64,000 nt of DNA from Spongilla lacustris (GCA_949361645.1 OX442427.1:6368558-6432557), one strand, 5' to 3'; positions 12,201 through 22,011 are shown, counted from the stretch's first letter. Translations and numbers: made by a program. Notes: generated from the sequence alone by a model not told the origin.

Positions 12201-15200
12201 TAGAAGGTACAGCCAGGGAAGCTGTGTCAGGCCTTTCTCTTAAATTGCTAGAAGGTACAGCCAGGGAAGCTGTGTCAGGCCTTTCTCTTACATTGCTAGA
12301 AGGTACAGCCAGGGAAGCTGTGCCAGGCCTTTCTCTTACATTGCTAGAAGGTACAGCCAGGGAAGCTGTGTCAGGCCTTTCTCTTACATTGCTAGAAGGT
12401 ACTGCCAGGGAAGCTGTGCCAGGCCTTTCTCTTACAGATGCCAATCATGTTGGAGCTCAAGAAGAGATTTGGAGGCACTCAGCAGATCGTCAACAAGCAT
12501 ATGGAAGCACAAGCTCACAGAACATAAAGGCCTTGCGACGCTTGTTTGACACAATCAACTCTCACATAAGAAGTCTGGAGTCACTGGATGTGCGGGAGGA
12601 GACGGTGTGTGTGGCCATCTTGTGTGTTGTATTTTACACCCCTGCCAACGTATAACAGGATTCACAAGCGTACTGAGGCCTGCAAGGACAACATGGAACT
12701 GAGTGACGAGCAGCGTGCACATATGGGAATCTGTTATGTCCTGTTTTTGATCAAGAAGATACCACCTGATCTACAGCTGATTCTAAGCAGAAAGATTCCG
12801 GAAGAAGAGAGGAAGATATCAGACGTTGATGTCAACCATAGAGAAAGAAATTTTTGCCAGGAAAAGGTTGGAGACACTCGCAGACAAAGCCACAGCTTCA
12901 TACACCACGTACGAACAAGGGCAAGCCCATTTCCACTGCTGTCACTTTTGTAACAAAGGGAGTCGCCTGCGACTACCCCACATACAATGCTGCCATTGTG
13001 ATAGGCAACACTATCCTATTGATTCTACGGTTGTGGCTAAAGTAGACATGTAATCAATTACGATAGGCAGGACGTTGTTACACTTGAAATTAGCACCTTT
13101 GGGTATAAGAGAGCTGAGCCAGTTGTGTGAGTTAGTGTGCGTAAGCATGCAATTGAAGATTGGTCAGACTTGTTTGTAGTTGTACACAAATGTGAACCCT
13201 TGACTGAGCAGCCACTGGATAGATGCCTAGAGCTCTACCGGATGAGGCGTATAGTGTAACTTGATGCAAAGGATGTGGTCAGTCAAAGGTTCATTCAATC
13301 TCAGAAAGTTTGTCACTCAGTTACAGAGGCAGATCAATTAAAGAGAAGCTAACTCAAACTACAACTACTTCTAGACTGAATTCAAACACTGAACCATCTG
13401 AAGAATCTTTCTCTGAAAATGACAATTCCGACAAGCCCTGTAGTCAATGCTGAAGAGCACAGGACTCTCAGTGTTGGGTGGGACATGAAAGAGGATCAAT
13501 TAATCTTTGACATCACACATTTGGCGAACATAGCTACAAAGCTTGAACCTAAGAAGAAAAATATCACGAGTGTGATTGGGCAGATTTACGACCCCTTAGG
13601 GTATTTGACACCAGCTTTAAGATCCTGATGCAGGAGATTTGTAAATTGATGGTTGGCTGGGAACAGTCTTTAACAGGAGAGCCGTTGTTGAAATGGAACA
13701 AACTCGTTGCTGCAAGGTGTACCCTCAAGATTCATTTCTGATAATACCAAGACGTGCGAAATATGATCTACGATCATCCCGACACTCTGAAGTATCTCTC
13801 CTTAACTGGAATCAAATGGAGCTTTAATCTGGAGAAAGCAACTTGGTGGGGTGGCTTATTTGAAAGGATGACCAGATCTACAAAAAGGTTTTCATATGAT
13901 GAGATGCATATGGTGATAGTGGAGATTGAAGCAATTGTTTACAGCAGACCGCTATCCTATGTATACCCTGACGATCTACAGCAGCCCATAACTCCTTCAC
14001 ATCTCAACTTCTGATGAGTCACTTCACAGCTGGAACCAGTTAGACCCCAGAGAAAGGCTGCAGTTGAAGCTAGATGACGTGTCCAGCAATGGTGTGCAGA
14101 AGATCTTTATTGACCACAGATAAGTGGTCAACTGGGGGGAGGACGTTGAGAACTGAACTGAACGATAATTAGTATCCTTTAATAGTTCTGAGCAGTTGTC
14201 GTTTTAGTTGTTATACAGAAACTGTACGAGTGTATATTTGTAGACCAATGTTTGTATTTATTTGTCAGCGGAAATTGTGAGACAAGTGTAGAGCACCCAG
14301 CTACACCTGAGATAGTCATTGAACATGAACGCCCTCAATAGCTAGAGTAAAACAACATTGCAGCTAGTGTCGCCTCCCTCTTCTAGTACTTTAGGGTCTT
14401 GCCCTTCCTTCCATCTTAGCTCCTTCCCTCTACCTAGCAACTGTATGTCCTGGTAAAATGCAACATAAAAATGGCAGCAGTGATGCTGGCTTTCTGCTGT
14501 AACTAGACTTCCAATTAGTGCCACCATTGTGCCAGGGCAGTTAATGTAGCCAAAAACTAATCTTACTAGATGCAACCTCACCTCACTCTAGATGCAACCT
14601 CACCTCACTCTAGATGCAACCTCACCTCACTCTAGATGCAACCTCACCTCCCTCTAGATGCAACCTCACCTCACTCTAGATGCAACCTCACCTCACTCTA
14701 GATGCAACCTCACCTCACTCTAGATGCAACATCACCTCACTCTAGATGCAACCTCTAGATGCAACCTCACCTCACTCTAGATGCAACCTCACCTCACTCT
14801 AGATGCAACCTCACCTCCCTCTAGATGCACCTCACCTCCCTCTAGATGCAACCTCACCTCACTCTAGATGCAACCTCACCTCACTCTAGATGCAACCTCA
14901 CCTCACTCTAGATGCAACCTCACCTCACTCTAGATGCAACCTCACCTCACTCTAGATGCAACCTCACCTCACTCTAGATGCAACCTCACCTCACTCTAGA
15001 TGCAACCTCACCTCACTCTAGATGCAACCTCACCTCACTCTAGATGCAACCTCACCTCACTCTAGATGCAACCTCACCTCACTCTAGATGCAACCTCACC
15101 TCCCTCTAGATGCAACCTCACCTCACTCTAGATGCAACCTCACCTCACTCTAGATGCAACCTCACCTCACTCTAGATGCAACCTCACCTCACTCTAGATG

Positions 15201-18200
15201 CAACCTCACCTCACTCTAGATGCAACCTCACCTCCCTCTAGATGCACCTCACCTCCCTCTAGATGCAACCTCACCTCACTCTAGATGCAACCTCACCTCA
15301 CTCTAGATGCAACCTCACCTCACTCTAGATGCAACCTCACCTCACTCTAGATGCAACCTCACCTCACTCTAGATGCAACCTCACCTCACTCTAGATGCAA
15401 CCTCACCTCACTCTAGATGCAACCTCACCTCACTCTAGATGCAACCTCACCTCACTCTAGATGCAACCTCACCTCACTCTAGATGCAACCTCACCTCACT
15501 CTAGATGCAACCTCACCTCACTCTAGATGCAACCTCACCTCCCTCTAGATGCAACCTCACCTCACTCTAGATGCAACCTCACCTCACTCTAGATGCAACC
15601 TCACCTCACTCTAGATGCAACCTCACCTCACTCTAGATGCAACCTCACCTCACTCTAGATGCAACCTCACCTCACTCTAGATGCACCTCACCTCCCTCTA
15701 GATGCAACCTCACCTCACTCTAGATGCAACCTCACCTCACTCTAGATGCAACCTCACCTCCCTCTAGATGCAACCTCACCTCACTCTAGATGCAACCTCA
15801 CCTCACTCTAGATGCAACCTCACCTCACTCTAGATGCAACCTCACCTCACTCTAGATGCAACCTCACCTCACTCTAGATGCAACCTCACCTCCCTCTAGA
15901 TGCAACCTCACCTCACTCTAGATGCAACCTCACCTCACTCTAGATGCAACCTCACCTCACTCTAGATGCAACCTCACCTCCCTCTAGATGCAACCTCACC
16001 TCACTCTAGATGCAACCTCACCTCACTCTAGATGCAACCTCACCTCACTCTAGATGCAACCTCACCTCCCTCTAGATGCAACCTCACCTCACTCTAGATG
16101 CAACCTCACCTCACTCTAGATGCAACCTCACCTCACTCTAGATGCAACCTCACCTCCCTCTAGATGCAACCTCACCTCACTCTAGATGCAACCTCACCTC
16201 ACTCTAGATGCAACCTCACCTCACTCTAGATGCAACCTCACCTCCCTCTAGATGCAACCTCACCTCACTCTAGATGCAACCTCACCTCACTCTAGATGCA
16301 ACCTCACCTCCCTTTAGATGCAACCTCACCTCACTCTAGATGCAACCTCACCTCACTCTAGATGCAACCTCACCTCACTCTAGATGCAACCTCACCTCAC
16401 TCTAGATGCAACCTCACCTCACTCTAGATGCAACCTCACCTCACTCTGTCTTAAACAGAAACTAAAAGCATAACACATGCGTCCAATAATACAGTCACCT
16501 TTTGTTTCCAGAATTGTTGAAATAGTGTCTCCAGTTCCAACCATTAAAAAAGACAGCGCAAACTTTATCAAACTGGAGCGCACAGAGTCCTGTCTCTCCT
16601 GCAAGTAAACAGAAGCAGCTCATCTCCAGAGCTCCAAACTATAATCACAAAATACTTTTTAAAAAAACTTGTGTTTTAGGAATAATCATTTGATCCTTTT
16701 ATCCTTCTGATTCCACACAGCACTTTTACTACACTAATAATTGATCTTTAAAATTTAGGTAACATTTTTAGTTTTTAATACAATTCCAAATTTCTATCAC
16801 ATGATCTTTGCACATCCTCACTGGTAAAGGTGTACTTCCTACTAACCTTAATTCTGTCTGTCTTGGAAAGTAAAAAACTCAGTGGCTTGTAGCCAAAATT
16901 AAAACCCAGGAGCACTTCCTTAGCAGCTGCAGGTCCTTGCGTTACCATGGCAGAGAGCAGGCCCAGGCATGTACCAATAAGCCTGGCAGGCGCAGTAGTC
17001 ACAAGGGAGGAATATATGGTCCTCATGTGGGTGCTGAGCACACTTTGTGTTAGCTGCAATCCGACAGCTGTGAGTACAGGATCAGACTCCACTGAAGCAG
17101 TATACAGCAACACTTGCTCCAAACAGCCGAAGCTCACAAGTAGCTAAAAATAGATGAAATAAAGCTTTACAATTGGAACCACATGCAAATTCAAATAAGA
17201 TATATCATAATGTTGCCCTGAGCTCCTTTCATTCTCAACATAATTAGTACGGGGAGTGACTGTCCCACTCATTTGGAAAACACCCACCCATATTTCACAC
17301 ACCATATGACACACACACACCCCACCATCACCATCACACATACCGCCGATATATTTATTCCTCACCACATCACGATTCCTTTTCTGCTTGTCCCATGACA
17401 GTGGCTGCACGAGGTGAGTACACTCTGGGTGCTTGCGGAGATAGGTGTCGACGAAAGCCTCCCCTCCATCGCGTTCAACAGCAGTGAGGAAATACGTGAG
17501 GCCTGCAGGCGTAATAAGAACGTATGGAAAAAACGTTGCAGTATGGCACTTTATCAGTTTGCTGCCCCACCCCCTCAAAAACAGCCCCCCCCCAAAAGGG
17601 GATTAATAATGAGGTTAGCCACGTGGTGCCAGAGATAATATATAGAGGGATTGGAAACGAGCCCAATTAACACCAATTAACTCGGACAATGCTACATGCA
17701 ACGTATATGGCTTCGAATACACTGCTATGATGCCATGTCAAGCTAATCATCACACACATACATGTACATAACTCACATACAATACCATGCACACACACAT
17801 GCACACACTTACACGCACACAAAAACATACACACACAGAGTGACACCAAGAGCTTTCCTTCGCTCTTCATTTTTTCGATGAACCGACAGTCGAAATTTTC
17901 TTCGTCCCATCTCTTCAAAAATAGTTTTAGACATGTTTTTATACGAAGACACCATATAAAAATACAACTATGCAAAATAGGTAACAGTTTTTAACATATT
18001 GGAGCCTTCCGCGACAGTTCTCGATACGAAACAAAGGCTACGCTGTCCCACAAAAAGGAGGCATCCACGTATCGATATGTGACGATACAGCCGATTCTAG
18101 AAGCGCTTTCTCAACAAAACCTTATTGATGCAAAAATTTATTCAGTTACCAACGTTACTAGCTACTTTTCAAATTATACACAACATTACCTGAGAAACGG

Positions 18201-18826
18201 CTGTCCCACAAAAAAAAACTGACTCCAATAAATGCCCTTTAAAGCATCTTTGTGATGCAAAATACCACGAAAACCGCGTTTTCTTTGCGTAAAAACAATA
18301 TCCTACCATTATTCTTTTTAAAAATGTAAACCTACCTTATTGTGTTCAATACTAACGAACGCAAACCAAAAAAAACCGTGTACCTGTTCCTCTTTACCGC
18401 CCCTTTTCACACTCTAAAAGGTGCGACTAAACACTTATAGCATTGGCCGCGGGTTTTTCTACGAATGTATGGCGCACGTGATTCGTTTCCAATCCCTCTA
18501 TATATTATCTCTGGTGGTGCGTTGCGTCTGTGAAAATATTGTACCATAGATAGTAGTGCGTATAGCCGTAAATCTCTACCTTTGCCCCCGAAGAGGGAGG
18601 GAAGGGGTTCAAGCTTCAGAATGCAAGCTACGTGCTGATTGATGCAAGTGCACAGCCCTCATATTATATCACTCACCACACCACCATTACCTGCAATAAG
18701 AGTGTCCTCCTTCTCCGCAAACGTAAGGAATTTCTTCAGCTGATCTTCTTGCAATTTCTTTGCTTTTTTAGATTCAGAAGTCACATCGGCACTGTCTGGG
18801 ACAGCATCACTCTTCCTTTTGGGCAT
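1..18826 (-). CDS. URB1: URB1/NPA1 nucleolar pre-ribosomal-associated protein 1, 5' part of gene (3' end outside window)
   Basis: Nucleolar helical-repeat protein needed for early 60S pre-ribosome assembly (family knowledge). Start is ATG at 18826 (MPKRK, as human MGVPKRK). Exons by hand, GT-AG and phase-consistent: 18691-18826, 17366-17502, 16847-17143, 16499-16598, 8557-8639, 4647-4900, 4358-4553, 4169-4291, 3366-3453, 2107-2268, 1821-2050, 1114-1197, 276-516, <1-136; about 755 residues so far. Recognisable family segments: GLLSAMVTQGPAAAKEVL and LIKFALSFLMVG (exons 3-4), STCPDILLSFLKQ and WLIGIQFLNE (exon 7), LLKNLPDIKTI (exon 10). About 40 residues present in human between exons 11 and 12 are not found, so an exon may be missed there. 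The exon 10-11 intron is only 56 bp; introns 4 and 5 are several kb and full of transposons. Identity is secure; exons 9 and 11 have the least certain borders. Confidence 0.9.
857..942. mobile_element. Short palindromic MITE-like repeat, copy A (about 85 bp)
   Basis: Begins GGATTTCTCTGTTCTGGTGCC and ends CGTCATTGAAATCC, so the ends are inverted (GGATTTC/GAAATCC); the middle is a small hairpin around GCAACATAGTTGC. Five further copies lie in this window (1447, 20373, 22946, 23303, 24167). No coding capacity; this copy sits in a URB1 intron. Superfamily unknown. Confidence 0.6.
1250..1444. repeat. 18-bp minisatellite GATGGGGATGAGGATGGA
   Basis: About ten near-perfect copies of an 18-bp purine-rich unit in the URB1 intron upstream of exon 12 (1114-1197). 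Because 18 is a multiple of three it is open in several frames on both strands (runs of MRMEMG or HPHPHL); these are repeat artefacts, not genes. Confidence 0.9.
1447..1506. mobile_element. Short palindromic MITE-like repeat, partial copy B
   Basis: Shares TTCTGGTGCC, ATCCAGCAACAAG and GCTATCAGATGGTAATTCCA with copy F at 24167. It lies directly beside the 18-bp minisatellite, in the interval where a missing URB1 exon would be expected. Confidence 0.45.
2279..3365. other. URB1 intron 9, no further feature recognised
   Basis: Intron between URB1 exons 9 and 10. A plus-strand open frame at 3113-3535 overlaps URB1 exon 9 in antisense and has no recognisable domain. No TIRs or arrays seen. Confidence 0.5.
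3609..4150. repeat. 26-bp minisatellite beside URB1 exon 8 donor
   Basis: About 20 copies of a 26-bp unit, GATCACATGACCAGTCTATA followed by GGTTAA, almost without variation. It ends about 18 bp from the exon 8 donor at 4168. Near identity among copies implies recent expansion or homogenisation. Confidence 0.95.
5074..6020. mobile_element. Non-autonomous DNA transposon with TTAA target duplication, about 950 bp
   Basis: Flanked by TTAA at 5070-5073 and 6021-6024. Ends are inverted: CACCGCGTCTGTGAAATTC on the left and GAATTTCACGGACGCGGTG on the right, with similarity extending about 80 bp inward (AAATTAGTCGGA). A second inverted pair containing GGGACACTTTTTT lies inside (about 5287 and 5787). 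The 63-codon internal ORF has no recognisable transposase. TTAA points to the piggyBac or Kolobok groups (inference). Lies in URB1 intron 5. Confidence 0.75.
6206..6289. repeat. (GT)n microsatellite
   Basis: About 84 bp of GT dinucleotides broken once by GCATGT, in URB1 intron 5. Open frames through it (VCVCVC/THTHTH) are artefacts. Confidence 0.98.
6557..7955. mobile_element. Foldback transposon 1, palindromic, 6-bp TSD, terminus TACGGTGGCCCGGTAGGT
   Basis: Flanked by CCACTG at 6551-6556 and 7956-7961. Starts TACGGTGGCCCGGTAGGT and ends with its inverted match (one mismatch, ACCTGCCGGGCCACCGTA). Without the nested MITE at 6819-7299 the element is a near-perfect inverted repeat of about 916 bp with a centre near 7505 and a short loop. 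Each arm has about 10 subterminal units of about 23 bp, consensus GCGCACTAGTTGAGGTTTGC. No transposase seen. The TAC...GTA ends with a 6-bp TSD resemble the IS3EU group as I recall it (inference). Located in URB1 intron 5. Confidence 0.85.
6819..7299. mobile_element. Tc1/mariner-like MITE nested in foldback element 1
   Basis: Flanked by TA at 6817-6818 and 7300-7301. Ends CAGTATAGCGGCTCACTAAT and ATTAGTGAGCCGCTACTG are inverted. Removing it restores a normal subterminal unit of the host element (GCGCACTAGTCGAGA), which proves insertion into an existing copy. Internal GTGGTCTTATTA repeats; no transposase ORF. Confidence 0.8.
7962..8556. other. URB1 intron 5 sequence, nothing recognised
   Basis: AT-rich unique-looking DNA between foldback element 1 and URB1 exon 5. 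No ORF, array or TIR seen. Confidence 0.5.
8686..9213 (+). mobile_element. Partial BEL/Pao LTR plus leader copy
   Basis: Starts TGTTGAGAACTGAACTGAAC, the same as the LTR starts at 10519 and about 14144. Downstream come GGTCCTTCGAGC (primer-binding-site-like in BEL elements) and further copies of the block beginning at TTGTAGACCTTTG. The copy stops near 9213 without an internal coding region. Immediately left is URB1 exon 5 with flank that is duplicated at 10425. Confidence 0.65.
9300..9985 (+). mobile_element. Penelope-like reverse transcriptase remnant
   Basis: Translation around 9360-9530 gives AMSPIRKLSKEHDVII and NTADKGSCIVLLD, matching the N-terminal RT motif of Penelope-like elements. 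9760-9980 gives LIKLHKNAHSYRPICSCVNS and LPSYISDSTY, matching the LPKIHK..RPIvS and LPSYirDT motifs (family knowledge). Stops at about 9533 and 9712 and a 26-bp minisatellite inside the coding region show it is dead. No endonuclease or terminal repeats seen. Confidence 0.65.
9502..9632. repeat. 26-bp tandem repeat inside the Penelope RT remnant
   Basis: Five copies of CCTAGATGACACCCAGACCT plus ACACCA. The unit derives from the HLDDTQTYT codons of the RT and carries a TAG, so the expansion itself broke the reading frame. Confidence 0.85.
10103..10360 (+). other. 85-codon ORF of unknown nature
   Basis: Open frame with acidic middle (SSSQLLDYDEGHPEDND) and no recognisable domain, between the Penelope remnant and the second BEL leader. 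Might be a captured exon or chance; not supported as a gene. Confidence 0.15.
10425..10461 (-). pseudogene. Duplicated fragment of URB1 exon 5 with its acceptor flank
   Basis: CCAGCAGTCCAAATATGGAG and the following bases repeat URB1 exon 5 (8603-8639), continuing through the G-rich acceptor and CAAAGTTTCAT..ACCCACAGAAACAAT up to the LTR start. The copy lacks the exon 3' half and donor. It indicates duplication of exon 5 flank plus LTR as one block. Confidence 0.7.
10776..11282 (+). repeat. About 160-bp tandem repeats in the BEL LTR/leader
   Basis: Three successive blocks start TTGTAGACCTTTGTTTG and contain ATCCAGCTATATCTAAGATA and TGGTCCTTCGAGC. Related blocks occur in the partial copy at 8930-9160. 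The 3' LTR has a single block, so the tandem gain is at the 5' end only. Confidence 0.75.
11287..11470. repeat. 24-bp minisatellite in BEL leader/gag start
   Basis: About 7.5 copies of CCTAAAGTATGGCAGAATTA plus TTGA with almost no divergence, between the leader and the gag N-terminal remnant. Multiple-of-three length keeps it open (YFRSIILP on the minus strand), an artefact. Confidence 0.95.
11926..12437 (+). repeat. 48-bp in-frame amplification of BEL gag segment
   Basis: About 10-11 copies of a 48-bp unit encoding LLEGTAREAVxGLSLT (16 residues), followed by DANH and a KKRFGGTQQIVNKH-like stretch in a neighbouring frame. BEL/Pao gags normally carry this LLEG..A..A..GL.LT..NY segment once. 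Copies differ mainly by C/T at one codon (P or S). Homology in frame is clear; function is doubtful because the element is otherwise dead. Confidence 0.9.
14577..16446. repeat. 1.9-kb satellite-like array of 24-bp units
   Basis: More than 70 copies of CTAGATGCAACCTCACCTCA plus CTCT, with recurring variants (CCCT for CACT, and copies lacking AAC) that themselves recur in higher-order groups. The array ends about 50 bp from the URB1 exon 4 donor (16499) on the intron 4 side. Confidence 0.97.
16605..16840. other. URB1 intron 3, nothing recognised
   Basis: AT-rich intron between exons 3 and 4, without repeats. A decayed copy of this intron and both exons lies at 22410-22910. Confidence 0.6.
17629..18514. 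mobile_element. TIR DNA element in URB1 intron 1, 5-bp target duplication
   Basis: Left end CCAGAGATAATATATAGAGG continues GATTGGAAACGA; the right end at 18483-18514 is its exact inverse, giving a perfect 32-bp TIR. TGGTG flanks both sides (17624-17628, 18515-18519). 886 bp, with no recognisable transposase; a 102-codon minus ORF inside shows no known domain. Superfamily not assigned. Confidence 0.75.
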
Positions 18827-18870
18827 TTTGTATGCACGCGGCAAAATCGCGCATGCGCAAATCGTCTTGC
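18827..18870 (-). promoter_or_regulatory. URB1 promoter region with NRF1-like palindrome
   Basis: GCGCATGCGC at 18849-18858, 23 bp upstream of the URB1 start codon, matches the NRF1 consensus palindrome. Related sites lie in the EIF3B/BAIAP2 intergenic region and at 26163. Function is inferred. Confidence 0.45.
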
Positions 18871-20372
18871 AAGGTTGTTCGATGTTTTCGTAAGTCCTAA
18901 AAGCTTTTCTGTGTCGAGTTTATTTAGAACGCCAGAGGCCCCATGCGCTTTGTACGCTTACATGTGGGATCTCCTTTAATGTTCTGTGTTCATGCCTCGC
19001 AAGTATCTCTATTTCCAGAAGAGAATAACCTTTCTGCGTATGTATTTACCTTGAGATGTCGTTGCTTCATAGTATGCTTTAGCAATACATTGCAATTCCT
19101 CATGCTTCATCTTTAATCTTCTATGCTTACGTGCATTACACTTATATACATGTGACTGCATCATCACGTAGTCGTACGTATACGTACAGCGAAAGTATAT
19201 ATTATTGACCCACATGTATCATGAACGCAATAGAAAGCAACAATTTTTTTTTTAAATCGGAGCACAAAAGCATGTAAAGTGCGATTCCATATCGTGCTTC
19301 AAAAGCATCAGGATGTTTTATGCAGTAGCAACCTCTTTACATTTCAGCTGGCTAATCCCCTTCAACTTCTGTTCAGTGGCGACAATCATCTTCATCTTCA
19401 TATTTACAGATAATTCTTTTCCTGCACAAGATAAAACTGTAAATCTTTCATACCAACAGGTTTACACTACTCAAATATGCATGAATAGAGGCTGTTGGGC
19501 TCAGAGATAGAACAATATAATAATCACTGCACAATCATAGGATTGACAGATAAAAGATTCTAATCATTGCCCACCACAGCCACACAAAAAGTCATCAGAA
19601 AATGCTAAACAGACAGTGTTTGTGGAGAATTCACTAATTAGAAGAGGGGATGGGTCAACAAGTATGATATCTACTCTACATGAAATGTGAGACAAGGAAA
19701 TGGTCCATATTGCTCAAAACTGTGATATAATTTGTGAATGCTCCATACTTAAGACTTCACTTTCGGTAAAGGGGGGGGGGGGGGGTGCTGACCGTGTTAA
19801 GTGCTGGGATCTGGAGGGACAACAGCAGTCATGCCTCTGCACCAGTGCTGTGGCTGCAATAAACCATGGTAGTTGTCGTGCCTCTTGCACCAGCGGTGTG
19901 GCTGCTATAAACTGTGGTAGTTGTGCTCAGTGCAGCTCCACCTACATCAACTTGAAAAAAGAAAATCACGAATGAGACACTTCACCCTACCTATAAATAA
20001 GTATACCAGTATGCTATTGTATTGGGGTGGGGAAAAAAAGGCCATGCAGCACACAACTGGGAAGTGACAAAATTGGTTATTTGTGCACTAAAGGTTATGA
20101 AGCCCCCAAAAGACAACATCAAAAGTAGAACGGAGTCTCGTATTTCATACATGTCAATGCACATAACACTTATTAAAATATAGCTATAAATCAGTGTAAT
20201 TAATCATCACTGCCATTGAGAAGTCAAGACTACAAAAGTGATCACTGCTAGTCCACAATACAAGGCTTCCATGCATGCACTGTAGACCCAAGCCCATGGG
20301 TATAGACTTCCCCCAACCATTAGATAGATACATAACACAAGTCATGTCCACCTTACTATACGCTAAGACATT

Positions 20373-20454
20373 GGATTCCTCAGTGGTGAGCCTAATTTGG
20401 CGTCACTGAATAATCAGACGGTAATTCCAATCCTTCATTTCATCACAGAAATCC
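20373..20454. mobile_element. Short palindromic MITE-like repeat, copy C
   Basis: GGATTCCTCAGTGGTGAGCC to CATCACAGAAATCC; shares CAGACGGTAATTCCAATCC with copy D at 22946. C and D form a subfamily distinct from A, E and F. Confidence 0.55.
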
Positions 20455-21069
20455 AAACAACAGCCACTCAAATAGCTATTAACCAACCTACAATAACCTG
20501 GGTTTCAGCTACAGCCCATACCTTTGGTCTACACATGAAGTGTTGCAGCTTCACAAAATTGGAAACAGTCTTGAATGTACACCCCTTTCAACAAGATGTG
20601 AACAGAATAACCCCCATCAATCTTGTTCCATAGCATTCTGAAGTGAACTTGTTCCATAGCATGCTGTTGGAAATGGATTATTATTAGATGCCGGGTGTTA
20701 ATACACATTACATCATTATTAAACAACAGTCCAAAACTACATTCCGGGTTCAGAGTGGAGTGAGTTGAAATCATACCGTCAGTAATAAGTGAATTAATGC
20801 TCTCATCACAACCCGTATATGGAAGGGGAAAAAAGTATGCACAGCTAGCTATATTACAGATTGTATTGTTATGCACAGATTCAATATTAAGTATGGTAGG
20901 TAGAAGCAGTGTATATTACACACCTACCTTAACAAATTGCATGCTTATCTTGCAGCCAAACATAAAATCCATTTAGTAAAGTGCAGAAATTATAAGTGAA
21001 TTTTTTTTTCTACTGCTAGCAGCCAATACTTTTGTAGATTAGTGTCTTTACAATATGGGCGAGAGATTT

Positions 21070-21190
21070 AGAGCCACTCAGAGTAACTATGACAATAGTA
21101 ACAAATCAATGGCAGGTGGTCCATGAGACAAGGTCAAATGACACCTTTCATGTTTTAAAAGATTTCCTCACAGTGGGCTGGACAATAAAC
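21070..21190. repeat. About 120-bp dispersed repeat, copy 1
   Basis: GAGCCACTCAGAGTAACTAT through TTTCATGTTTTAAAA to GGACAATA recurs at about 25449-25570 in the same orientation with small differences. Nature unknown; no TIRs recognised. Confidence 0.7.
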
Positions 21191-21385
21191 TATATGCATC
21201 ACTCATACAATCTTAAGTATAGTAGTATTACAACATCTTGTGGGGGAAGAGGGAGGGGGAAGAGAGAAATGATGTGGAAAAAAATATCTAGGGACAAGCA
21301 GATGAAGGGTGGTTGTGCATGTAATCAGGGTAAAAATGTAATAATTCAGATAGAGCAAAGGGACCGAATGTGGAACGCACCCCTA

Positions 21386-22011
21386 TTAAGGAACACTAAA
21401 TCTCATTAAAAATTTAATCAAAGTTATGGGTTTGCAATGTTGGATCATACGCAAATCAATGAATCTGATCGACCCACTAGTTGCTGGATAAATATCCTTT
21501 GGTAAGCTAGGAGTGCAGCATTGTGCTCCTTTGCGACCTCCTGATTTCATTATAGCGTTCATGTACTCTAATGCAGCGTTTTCTTCTAGAGCTGCTTTTC
21601 TTTTTCTGCGTCGCTCTTCTTTCTCAGCTATCTCTCTCCTCTTCATATCCTCAGCAGCCTTAAATTCATCGATCCATTGTGCTGAAGTCATGCACTGAGC
21701 TGAACCTTTCAAACGCTTAAATTGAGTACTTGTAGTAGGGATATAGCGTTGTCCTGTGGATCTAATCTTTCGCCATCTGAATTATCAGTGGTACTTTCTG
21801 AACTTTGAGAAGAGGTCCATTCAGCATGTTGCACCTGCTCAGGACATACTGCACATGCAGCCACATAGATGGAGTGGTACTGAATTGACAATTTTAGGCA
21901 TAACTGCAGATCTTCTTCTGTTGTCATTGCAGCAGCCTTGAGATCAACCCGCCTCTTCACCTCTTGTGCCACACCATCCTCAATAAAGCTTACAATGGTC
22001 AGGAAGAGCAT
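21386..22011 (-). pseudogene. Broken ORF pair, possible transposase C-terminal tail
   Basis: Two overlapping minus-strand frames: an acidic/serine one (SSQSSESTTDNSDGE) followed after a frame change by STQFKRLKGSAQCMTSAQWI and a highly charged KRREIAEKEERRRKRKAALE stretch. Charged tails after an 'S.eWi' segment are common at the C-termini of pogo/Tigger-type transposases, but no DDE residues are visible. The frame change implies decay unless an intron is present. Confidence 0.3.

Larger units (their letters stand above)
10519..14360 (+). mobile_element. Decayed BEL/Pao LTR retrotransposon
   Basis: 5' LTR starts at 10519 (TGTTGAGAACTGAACTG), 3' LTR near 14144-14356, preceded by a purine tract ACTGGGGGGAGGA. 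Internal remnants in order: gag N-terminus (KEKLETI..DNEMIELLDEEQEL near 11590; RLPELQLRQFDGDLNKW near 11790), gag core with 48-bp amplification, CHFC zinc-knuckle-like region near 12930, protease tail near 13080, the A17/RNase H-proximal block EHRTLSVGWDMKEDQLIFDI and IGQIYDPLGYLTP (13450-13620), and integrase C-terminus ATWWGGLFERM and IVYSRPLSY (13840-13970). Most RT and integrase core is deleted, with frameshifts and stops throughout. Inserted in URB1 intron 4. Confidence 0.85.
18871..21385. other. Intergenic, no gene supported
   Basis: AT-rich DNA upstream of URB1. Contains a G-run at 19771-19785, a short duplicated block around 19840-19925 (GTGTGGCTGC..AAAC..GGTAGTTGT twice) and one palindromic MITE. 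Short ORFs show no domain. Confidence 0.5.

Noticed and set aside
11881..12655. 177-239-codon repetitive ORFs as a possible structural (collagen- or silk-like) protein
   Set aside because: The plus frame is an expanded BEL/Pao gag segment; the minus-strand RERPGTASLAVPSSNV repeat is its shadow.
18827..18844. Upstream extension of URB1 (PRAYK before MPKRK)
   Set aside because: The extension begins at TTG; the ATG at 18826 aligns with the human N-terminus.
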